Positions 15,915 to 23,209 of a DNA stretch of 64,000 nucleotides are shown here, piece after piece. Position 1 is the stretch's first letter. Every line of letters starts with the position of its first letter. The notes beneath the pieces were generated by a model. The model was given only the letters and a program-made list of their open reading frames with translations. It was not told where the DNA came from and made no database searches. This DNA is from Sphingomonas taxi. GTDB lineage: Bacteria > Pseudomonadota > Alphaproteobacteria > Sphingomonadales > Sphingomonadaceae. A program made the translations under genes and the position numbers. The stretch lies in NCBI RefSeq assembly GCF_000764535.1, contig NZ_CP009571.1:992001-1056000 (forward strand), in the 5' to 3' direction.

Positions 15915-18900
15915 TCAGAACTTGTAGCGCGCGCCCACCTGGAACGAGCGCGGCACGCCCTGCGTGTCGTTCTCGCGCTTGGTGGGATTGACGCCCGACC
16001 CGGCGCCCCAGGCGGTGTAGGTGCGGTTGACCGAGTCGAACAAGTTGAACGCGGCGAAATTGACCTCGAGATCGGTCCCCCACGGCATCCGGAACGTCTT
16101 CGAGATCCGCGCGTCGACCGAGGCGTAGCCGACGATCTGGTCGGGCCAGAAGACGCCGCCGAAATTGCCGTATGTGCCGGTCGTGCCTAGGAACTCGGCC
16201 GGTGCCGGACGCGTGATGACTTGCCCGAACGACGGTCCCGAACTGAACGTGCCGGTGAGCGACAGCTTGGTGTCCCATGGTCCGCGCGCAATGCCGGTGC
16301 CGACGAAACGCCATTTCTCGACGCCGGCGACATAGTTCCAGCCATAGGCATCGACGCGCGGACCGTTGTAGAATTCGTCGCTCTGCAACTCCTGCGCGAC
16401 GTTGCTCTTCGCCTGCTGCAAGGTGAGCGTCGCGGTGAAGCCCCATTTCGACCCGGTGACGAACGGCTTCTCCGCGGTGAAATAGACCGCGTTATATTCC
16501 GCCTTGCCGTCGTTCGAACCGATGTTGAGCTTGCCGCTATAGCCCGGCAGGATACCGGAAGCGGGGAAGTTGTCCTCGATCCACTGATCGCCCTGGCTGG
16601 TGTACTGGCCGCTCGGCAGGCGGTTGCCGCGCACATATTTGAAGATGTTGTGGCTGCGGATGTGGCTGAAGGTGATCGACGTCTGCACCACGCCCAGCCG
16701 CTTGCGCACGCCGAAGTTGAACTGATCCGAATAAGGCAGCTTCGTATCGTTGTTGAGCAGCCAGACGTCGCCGCCGACGCCGGTCGCCGTCGCCGCGGCG
16801 CGCAGATTGTCGACGTTCTTGTAGCTGTCGTTCCACACCAGGGTCGTCGCCGGCAGGATGCCGCCATTGCCCTGGCGGAAGCTGGCGCAGGTCGGCTGCC
16901 CCGGCCCGTCGCAGAAGCTGAGCGTGACGGTGCGCTGGTACAGCGCCTTGACCGTCTCGATCCCCGCGGTGATGAACAGCGGCCGGTCGTAATATCGCCC
17001 GGCGCCGGCGAACAGCACCGTGTCGCGGTCGCCGTTGATATCGTACGAAATGCCCAGCCGCGGCTGGAACGCCTTCCAATACGGCTTCCGGTTGCTGCCG
17101 TTCGAGATATAGTCTTCCGGGTTGATCCCGGCCGCCTGCCAGGGCTGATAGTTGCGCAGCGCGGTGGCGATCGCGTCCGGCGTGACGAACTTGTCGTTCT
17201 TGGCGTTGGTCTCATAGTCCCAGCGGATGCCGGCGTTGACCGTGATGTGATCGTTGACCGTCCAATCGTCCTGGATGAACAGGCCGATCTGCGTATCCTT
17301 GACCTTCGCCGCCTGGACCGGGACGACCGACACCGCCGCCTGCTGCGGCGTCGACGCATCGAAGGTCGTGTAGGTCGAGGGGGTGAAATAATAGGAGCCG
17401 TTGCCGAGATTGTCTTCGGCGCGCGACAGGTCGTTGAGCGATACCTTGACGCCGGCCTTGATGACGTGCGCGTTGCTGAAGAAGGTGACGTTGTTCTTGA
17501 ACGTCCAGGTCTTCTGATTGTCCGACTGTTCGAAGCCGTTGGTGCCGAGCGCCGCGGCCACCGCACCCGGCTGGCCAAGGATGATCTCCGGACCGCTGCC
17601 GGTGCGCGGCGTGCCGTTGAAGACGGTGTTATAGGCGATCGTCGCCTCGTTCAGCCAATTGTCGCCCCGGTGATTCCACTCGAGCTGATAGAGGTCGATC
17701 TTCGATTGCAACAGATGGCCGTGCGACGGCACCGACGTGCCGCCGAAATCGGCGAGATTGCTCTCGCGACGGAAGAAGCCGCTGAAATTGACCGTGTCGG
17801 CGTTGCTGACGAAGGCGGTGAGCTTGCCGAAATACAGCTTCTGGTGGAAGTCCTGCGCGTAGCTGCCGTTATATTGATCGGCGATCGCCTGCGGCACGAC
17901 CTGCGACGGCTGATCGGTGTTGGTGGTGCCGAGCAGCACCGCGGCGGAAGGCGCCTTCTGGTCGGTCGCCTCGAACGCGCCGTAGAAATGCAGCACGTCC
18001 TTGATGATCGGTCCGCCGAAGTCGCCGCCATATTGCTTGCGGTCGTAATCGGGCTGCTTGAGCGAACCGTCGCGGTTGTTGGCCTTGCCCGGCCGGTCGA
18101 AATATTTGGTGCCGTAGAAGCCCTTGGGCTGCCATTCGCCGAAGATCGTACCGTGGAAATCGGTGCCGCCCGACTTGGTCACCGCGGTGATGATCGCCGA
18201 CCCCGCCTGCTCGTACTCGGCCTTGAAATTCTGCGTATCGACCTTGAACTCCTGCACCGCGAGCTGCGGGAACGGGTTGCCCTGACTGAAGTTCTGGCCG
18301 GCGACGCCGCCGTGATTGACCTGGTTCTTGAGGCTCAGGCCGTCGATGAAGACGTTGACGTTGTCGGCGCTGATGCCGCCCGCCTGCACCTGCCGGTTGC
18401 TGCGCCCCGGCGTCACCGAGACGCCCGGTGCGAGCGCGGCGAAGTTGAGGAAGTTCCGGTCGCTTTGCGGCAGGCTCTCGATCTGCTGTTGCGAGACGTT
18501 GGTGGAGATTTCGGCGGTGCGCACCTCCTGCGTGCGGCGGCCGGTGACGACGATGTCGCTGCCCGTGCCACTGCCCGCGTCGGCGGAGGTCGTCGTCTCG
18601 GTCGCGCCGGCCTCGGTCGCCGCGGCGGGGGTGTTGATGTCGAGCGTGATCGTCTGGCCGACCGGCACGACGACCTGCTGCGGCTGCTGACCGTCGACGG
18701 CGACGCGATAGGTGCTCGGGCGAATGCCGGGAATGGTATAGGTGCCCGCATCTTCGGTGCGACCGCGGATGACCTGCCCGGTGGTGAGATCGGTGATGAC
18801 GACGGCGGTACCGGGCGCGGCGCCCGCGACCTTGCCGCGCAGCGTCGACGTCGACTGGGCCAGCGCCGGCGCGCCGACGGCGAGCGCCATGGCAAGCGCC

Positions 18901-18950
18901 GCGGCCGAAATGCCGCGACGGAACCGTGCGGCCTGATACCCTGCTGCCAT
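15915..18950 (-). CDS. TonB-dependent outer membrane receptor with carboxypeptidase-regulatory-like N-domain
   Basis: A 1011-residue outer membrane transporter with a cleavable signal peptide (ALAMALAVGAPALAQ). Residues about 35-110 form a carboxypeptidase-regulatory-like beta-sandwich (LRGKVAGAAPGTAVVITD), as in SusC-like and oar-like receptors. The plug follows (TNVSQQQIESLPQSDRNFLN, then GISADNVNVFIDGLS), then the beta-barrel ending in the aromatic residue of GARYKF. GGAGGGG upstream gives a good ribosome site. Two palindromic operators lie about 85-115 bp upstream. Context suggests an oligosaccharide substrate. Confidence 0.88.
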   Translation of the reverse strand: MAAGYQAARFRRGISAAALAMALAVGAPALAQSTSTLRGKVAGAAPGTAVVITDLTTGQVIRGRTEDAGTYTIPGIRPSTYRVAVDGQQPQQVVVPVGQTITLDINTPAAATEAGATETTTSADAGSGTGSDIVVTGRRTQEVRTAEISTNVSQQQIESLPQSDRNFLNFAALAPGVSVTPGRSNRQVQAGGISADNVNVFIDGLSLKNQVNHGGVAGQNFSQGNPFPQLAVQEFKVDTQNFKAEYEQAGSAIITAVTKSGGTDFHGTIFGEWQPKGFYGTKYFDRPGKANNRDGSLKQPDYDRKQYGGDFGGPIIKDVLHFYGAFEATDQKAPSAAVLLGTTNTDQPSQVVPQAIADQYNGSYAQDFHQKLYFGKLTAFVSNADTVNFSGFFRRESNLADFGGTSVPSHGHLLQSKIDLYQLEWNHRGDNWLNEATIAYNTVFNGTPRTGSGPEIILGQPGAVAAALGTNGFEQSDNQKTWTFKNNVTFFSNAHVIKAGVKVSLNDLSRAEDNLGNGSYYFTPSTYTTFDASTPQQAAVSVVPVQAAKVKDTQIGLFIQDDWTVNDHITVNAGIRWDYETNAKNDKFVTPDAIATALRNYQPWQAAGINPEDYISNGSNRKPYWKAFQPRLGISYDINGDRDTVLFAGAGRYYDRPLFITAGIETVKALYQRTVTLSFCDGPGQPTCASFRQGNGGILPATTLVWNDSYKNVDNLRAAATATGVGGDVWLLNNDTKLPYSDQFNFGVRKRLGVVQTSITFSHIRSHNIFKYVRGNRLPSGQYTSQGDQWIEDNFPASGILPGYSGKLNIGSNDGKAEYNAVYFTAEKPFVTGSKWGFTATLTLQQAKSNVAQELQSDEFYNGPRVDAYGWNYVAGVEKWRFVGTGIARGPWDTKLSLTGTFSSGPSFGQVITRPAPAEFLGTTGTYGNFGGVFWPDQIVGYASVDARISKTFRMPWGTDLEVNFAAFNLFDSVNRTYTAWGAGSGVNPTKRENDTQGVPRSFQVGARYKF

Positions 18951-19032
18951 TGCAAACCCCTCCGTCTGTCACCCGATCTTTGCTTGCACCGGCGCGTCGA
19001 CGAGCGACGGCAGCGGATCGCGCTGGGCATAT

Positions 19033-19064
19033 GAAACCGGTTACTCGCCTCCGTAACCGGTTAC
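19033..19064. promoter_or_regulatory. Paired LacI-type operators upstream of the TonB receptor
   Basis: Two copies of the same palindrome lie 20 bp apart centre to centre: GAAACCGGTTAC (19033-19044) and GTAACCGGTTAC (19053-19064, perfect). The same word occurs at 23111-23124 before the lacI-type gene and the GH3 gene. A central CG and full dyad symmetry are typical of LacI-family operators. Two helical turns between sites would suit a pair of dimers on one DNA face. Confidence 0.75.
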
Positions 19065-19110
19065 AACACGGCTCGCGCTAAAGACTTGGACCGTTGCGCT
19101 CCGGCAACAG

Positions 19111-20634
19111 TCAGGCCTGGCAGTGGCGGGCGATGAACGCTTCGTGCGTCGGCATCCCGGCGGCGACCTCGGCGATCACCTCCTCGACATCGCCGAGAAA
19201 GGCGGCGGCCTGTGCGGCGGGGATCATGTCGACCATCGGATCATAGGCCGCGCGCAGGCGCTGGCCGAGCAGGACCTGCACCCAGCTTTCCTCGCGGAAC
19301 AGCTCGGCCTTGCCGTGCATGAAGAACCGCGCCGACGCCGCGAACAGCGCAAGCCGTTCGGTGAGGCTGTCGGGCACGTCCATATGCTTGACGTAGCGCC
19401 AAAATTCCGTGTCTTCGCGGTCGGTGACCTTGTAATGCGCAATGATGAAATCGCGCACGTCGCGATATTCGAAGTCGGTCTGGCGATTGTATTCGGCGAT
19501 GTCGGCATCCTGAAAGCCGCGCCCGGGGAACAATGCGATCAGTCGGAGGATGCCGGTCTGGATCAGATGGATGCTGGTCGATTCGAGCGGTTCGAGAAAA
19601 CCGCCGGCAAGTCCGAGCGCGACGACATTCTTCTCCCATGCGCGCTGCCGCTTGCCGGGGCGGAAGCGCACCGGCCGCGGATCGCCGATCGCCGGGGAGT
19701 CGAGATGGGCGAGCAACGTCTGCGCGGCCGCCTCGTCCGAGACGAAGCGACTGGCATAGACATGGCCGTTGCCGGTGCGATGCTGCAGCGGGATCCGCCA
19801 TTGCCAGCCGGCATCATGCGCGATCGAGCGGGTATAGGGCGTCAGCGGCCCCTGCCGTGCGCTCGGCACCGCCAGGGCGCGGTCGCAGAGCAGCCAATGG
19901 TCCCAATCCTCGTAGCCGACCCCCATTGCATCGCCGATCAGCAGCCCGCGCATGCCCGAACAGTCGACGAACAGGTCGCCGTCGACCGTCCGTCCGTCGG
20001 CGAGCACGACATGATCGAGGAAACCGTCCTGCCCGCGCCGGTTGGCGGCGACGATCCGCCCCTCGATCCGCTGGACGCCCGCCGCCTCGGCGCGGCCGCG
20101 CAGGAAGGCGGCGTAAAGCGCGGCGTCGAAATGATAGGCGTAATCGAGGTCGGCGATCGGCGAATTCGGGTGCGCCGGATCGGGCAAGGCGAAGCGGTTC
20201 ATCCGTGCCGCCAGCGTGTTGAGCGCATAATGATCGAGCGGTCGGCCCTCCCCCATCGACCGCGCCTTGAGCCAGAATTGGTGGCAGTGCAGCCAATAGA
20301 GGTCCTGACCGATCTTGCCGAACCCGTGGATGTAGCTGTCGCCGACGCCGCCCCAGTTGCGGAACTCGATGCCGAGCTTGAACGTCGCCTGCGTCGCGCG
20401 GACGAACTCGAACTCGTCTATGCCGGCGAGGCCGTTGAAGGTCCGGATAGCGGGGATCGTCGCTTCGCCGACGCCGATCGTGCCGATCTCCGCCGATTCG
20501 ATCAGCCGGATCGTATAGGCGCCGAGCAAGAGCCGCGACAGCAGCGCCGCGGTCATCCAGCCGGCGGTGCCCCCGCCGACGATCGTGATCGTCTTGAGCG
20601 GCGGATTGGGATGGCTCCCGCTCACCCCAGCCAT
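19111..20634 (-). CDS. Flavin-dependent tryptophan-halogenase-like protein
   Basis: A 507-residue FAD enzyme. The nucleotide fold GGGTAGW is at residues 20-26, the halogenase-specific WxWxIP motif is WQWRIP at 277-282, the lysine equivalent to the catalytic Lys of PrnA/RebH is K86 (TFKLGIEF), and the conserved glutamate segment EPLEST is at 348-353. All catalytic signatures of FAD halogenases are therefore kept. The natural substrate is unknown: no tryptophan or secondary-metabolite gene is near, and no flavin reductase is adjacent. It overlaps the GH144-like gene by 13 nt and belongs to the lacI-led operon. ATG 20634 is preferred to GTG 20625. Confidence 0.88.
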   Translation of the reverse strand: MAGVSGSHPNPPLKTITIVGGGTAGWMTAALLSRLLLGAYTIRLIESAEIGTIGVGEATIPAIRTFNGLAGIDEFEFVRATQATFKLGIEFRNWGGVGDSYIHGFGKIGQDLYWLHCHQFWLKARSMGEGRPLDHYALNTLAARMNRFALPDPAHPNSPIADLDYAYHFDAALYAAFLRGRAEAAGVQRIEGRIVAANRRGQDGFLDHVVLADGRTVDGDLFVDCSGMRGLLIGDAMGVGYEDWDHWLLCDRALAVPSARQGPLTPYTRSIAHDAGWQWRIPLQHRTGNGHVYASRFVSDEAAAQTLLAHLDSPAIGDPRPVRFRPGKRQRAWEKNVVALGLAGGFLEPLESTSIHLIQTGILRLIALFPGRGFQDADIAEYNRQTDFEYRDVRDFIIAHYKVTDREDTEFWRYVKHMDVPDSLTERLALFAASARFFMHGKAELFREESWVQVLLGQRLRAAYDPMVDMIPAAQAAAFLGDVEEVIAEVAAGMPTHEAFIARHCQA

Positions 20635-22043
20635 CCGCCGGCGAACCCTGCCCGCGTCAGCCCGCGCCGGATCGTCGGCGAGCGGCGCATCGCCCGCCAC
20701 ACGCCCTCGTCGCGCATATTGGCGATCGCGCCGAGGATCGCGCCCTGATCGATGCCCAGATAATCCCCGTCGACCCAGCCGCTCGTGGCATCCACCGACC
20801 CCGCCTCCAGCTTGACGTCGGTATAGCGGAACGACGGGTTGAAGCTGTCGAGGAAGCCATATTTGCCGTAGAGTCCGGGCCATGCCTTCATCGCATTGGC
20901 GGCGGGGACGACGATCTCCGGCGCGAAGGCGAGGCTGCCCAGCGCGGCGGTCGGCGCCAGCGTCCCATCGTCACGCTCGTCCGGCTGGCCGAGCGGGCCC
21001 CGCGCCGAATAGCCAAAGAATTCCGCGGTCCGTTCCTTGAACGGCAAGCGGAAATTGCCCGGTCCGTCGCAGGCGGTCAGTCCCCAGATATCGCGGCCAT
21101 AGCCGTCCCAGCGCATGGGATTGGCGATGCAATAGGCGCGATTGGCGTAGGTCGCGCGGCGGCTGTTCTCAAAATAGTCGAAGCCAGCCTGCCGCATCGT
21201 CGCATCGCGGACGCCGCGGAAGTCGATCCACATCTGGCTGTACTGATGGCCGAACAGCGGCGCGAAGGCGAGGTGCCGCGTCGTCCCCCGGCCGCGCCAG
21301 AAGCCCGGATAGGTTTTGGTCCACGCATCCCACGCCCCGTCGGCGAGCGGCTTGCCCCGGCTGCCGAGGCCGACGATGTAGACCATCATACCCTCGTTAT
21401 ACCCCTCCCACGGCCGCTCGATGAAGCCCTGCCCCGGGTGCCAGCCCATCGATACGCTGCCACGCGCGTTGGTGAACCACGGCCAGTCGGCGCGATCGGT
21501 GATTTGCTGCGCCAGCCGCCGGATCTCCGCCTCTGCCGGATCGGCGCGATCGTACCAGGCGCCGGCGAACAGGATGCCGAGGAAGAGAAGCGTGGTGTCG
21601 ACGCTCGACAGCTCGGTATCGCGGAAGCGCTGGCCGGTCTTCATGTCGAGGAAGTGATAGAAGAAGCCCTTGTGCCCGCTCATTCCCGCCGGCGCGTCGC
21701 CCTGCGGCGCGGCAGCGAAGAAGCGCAGCGTGGCGAGCGTCAGGTCGCGCGCGGCTTCGCGCCTGATCCAGCCGCGCGCCACCCCGACGGGATAGGCGGT
21801 CAGCGCGAAGCCGACCGCGGCGATGCTGGCGAAAGACGGGGTCGGCCAGCGATCCGGCACCAGCCCGTTGTCGCGATTGGCGAGATCCCAGAAGAAGCGG
21901 AAGGTCCGCTGCTCCAGGTCATCGAACCAGCCGGGCAGCGCGGCGCGCGGCGCCGCCCCGGCCAGAGCGGGCAGGCAGGCGGCGGCGGTGGCGAGCGGGG
22001 CGCGAGCCAGCAGTTCGCGGCGGTCGATCGGGGCAAAAATCAT
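20622..22043 (-). CDS. Exported glycoamylase-like (PF10091, GH144-like) glycan hydrolase
   Basis: A 473-residue protein with a Tat-like N-terminus (DRRELLARAPLATAAACLPA). The alpha/alpha-barrel region shows the family landmarks TFRFFWDLANRDNGLVPDR, FRDTELSSVDTTLLFLGILF, WNEGMM-like EGYNEGMMVY and FGHQYSQMWIDFRG. Characterised GH144 enzymes of this fold cleave beta-1,2-glucan; the Pfam name glycoamylase is older and less informative. The ATG overlaps the lacI-type stop (ATGA). With the GH3 enzyme encoded divergently it could release glucose from a beta-glucan. Family level is fairly sure, linkage is not. Confidence 0.78.
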   Translation of the reverse strand: MIFAPIDRRELLARAPLATAAACLPALAGAAPRAALPGWFDDLEQRTFRFFWDLANRDNGLVPDRWPTPSFASIAAVGFALTAYPVGVARGWIRREAARDLTLATLRFFAAAPQGDAPAGMSGHKGFFYHFLDMKTGQRFRDTELSSVDTTLLFLGILFAGAWYDRADPAEAEIRRLAQQITDRADWPWFTNARGSVSMGWHPGQGFIERPWEGYNEGMMVYIVGLGSRGKPLADGAWDAWTKTYPGFWRGRGTTRHLAFAPLFGHQYSQMWIDFRGVRDATMRQAGFDYFENSRRATYANRAYCIANPMRWDGYGRDIWGLTACDGPGNFRLPFKERTAEFFGYSARGPLGQPDERDDGTLAPTAALGSLAFAPEIVVPAANAMKAWPGLYGKYGFLDSFNPSFRYTDVKLEAGSVDATSGWVDGDYLGIDQGAILGAIANMRDEGVWRAMRRSPTIRRGLTRAGFAGGWLG

Positions 22044-23041
22044 GTCGACAAGGGTCCGGTGGTGGAGCGGATGACGAGCTCGGTCGCGACGATTTCCGTG
22101 TCCGGCGACAGCGCACCGCCGTCGAGCGCATCGATCAGCCGCGCGGTGGCGCTCGCCCCCATTTCGGCGAGGTTGATCCGCACCGTCGTCAGGCCGAGAT
22201 AGCGGGCGAGCGGAACGTCGTCGAAACCGGTGACCGCGATGTCGCCGGGGACCGCCGCCCCCGCCTCGCGCAGCGCGCTCATCGCCCCCAAAGCCATCAT
22301 GTCGTTGGCGGCGACGATGCCGTCGCACGCCTCGCCCGTGGCGATCAGCCGGCGCACCGCCGCGACGCCCGATTCCTCGCGGAAATCGCCTTCGATGACG
22401 ATCGGGTCGCTATCGGGTGCGTGCACCGCCATCGCGGCGAGGAAGGCGTCGCGGCGTTCGCGTCCATCGATATTGCCGTCCGGGCCGCTGATGTGCAGGA
22501 GCCGGCGGCGGCCGGTCGCGGCGAGGTGCGCGACCGCTGCCCTGATCCCGGCGGCATTGTCGATCCGATAGGCGGCGCGGCCGGTCGTCTCGCGGCAATT
22601 GACCAGCACCGCGGGTACGTCGCGTGGCAGCGCCTCGTCGAGCTCGGCGACATCGAGCTGCGGCGCCATCACGATCAGCCCGTCGACGCGGCCGCGCATC
22701 GATCGCATCGCCTGCGCCGCCAGCGCCGCATCGGCGTGCATGTTCGACAGCAGAAGGTGATAGCCGCGCGCCGTGACCTCGCGATCCATGCCGCGGACGA
22801 TCTCCGAGAAGAATTCGCCGTAGAGGTCGGGCAGGACGACACCGATCGCATGGCTGCGGGCCAGCGACAGACTGCGCGCGCCGGCGTGCGGCACATAGCC
22901 GAGCGCCTTCGCCGCCGCGAGCACGCGCGCGCGCATGTCGGGGCGGACGCTGCTATGCCCGTTGAGCGCGCGCGATACCGACGCGACCGATACCTCGGCG
23001 ACGCGCGCGACGTCGCGGACCGTGGCGGATGCCTGTTTCAT
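22040..23041 (-). CDS. LacI-family transcriptional regulator of the glycan locus
   Basis: A 333-residue repressor-type regulator. The helix-turn-helix and hinge are at residues 7-60 (TVRDVARVAEVSVASVSRAL, then LGYVPHAGARSLS), followed by a periplasmic-binding-protein-like effector domain (IGVVLPDLYGEFFSEIV to TELVIRSTTG). It probably binds a sugar from the locus. A perfect 14-bp palindrome lies 70 bp upstream, so autoregulation is likely, and further copies precede the TonB receptor. GGGGAGG sits just before the ATG. First gene of an operon with the GH144-like and halogenase genes. Confidence 0.92.
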   Translation of the reverse strand: MKQASATVRDVARVAEVSVASVSRALNGHSSVRPDMRARVLAAAKALGYVPHAGARSLSLARSHAIGVVLPDLYGEFFSEIVRGMDREVTARGYHLLLSNMHADAALAAQAMRSMRGRVDGLIVMAPQLDVAELDEALPRDVPAVLVNCRETTGRAAYRIDNAAGIRAAVAHLAATGRRRLLHISGPDGNIDGRERRDAFLAAMAVHAPDSDPIVIEGDFREESGVAAVRRLIATGEACDGIVAANDMMALGAMSALREAGAAVPGDIAVTGFDDVPLARYLGLTTVRINLAEMGASATARLIDALDGGALSPDTEIVATELVIRSTTGPLST

Positions 23042-23110
23042 GCCCTCCCCTTGCGTGCCATCCCCGACCTTCTATCGTTGCGACACATCTTGTGCGACGC
23101 CGGTGAGCTG

Positions 23111-23124
23111 TGTAACCGGTTACA
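23111..23124. promoter_or_regulatory. LacI-type operator between the regulator and GH3 genes
   Basis: TGTAACCGGTTACA is a perfect 14-bp palindrome placed between two divergent starts (23041 minus, 23210 plus). It matches the pair at 19033-19064 and so connects both operons and the GH3 gene in one regulon. Confidence 0.78.
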
Positions 23125-23209
23125 GGATAGCGTCAACGCGAAAAGCACCGGGTCCTTCGCGGGCTACCCCGGGCACGCGCGACGACGGCGATGAGGGGAC
23201 GACCTGGAT

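Noticed and set aside
16221..19034. 937-codon open frame opposite the first TonB receptor
   Set aside because: Low-complexity translation and no ribosome site; the receptor on the other strand has clear motifs.
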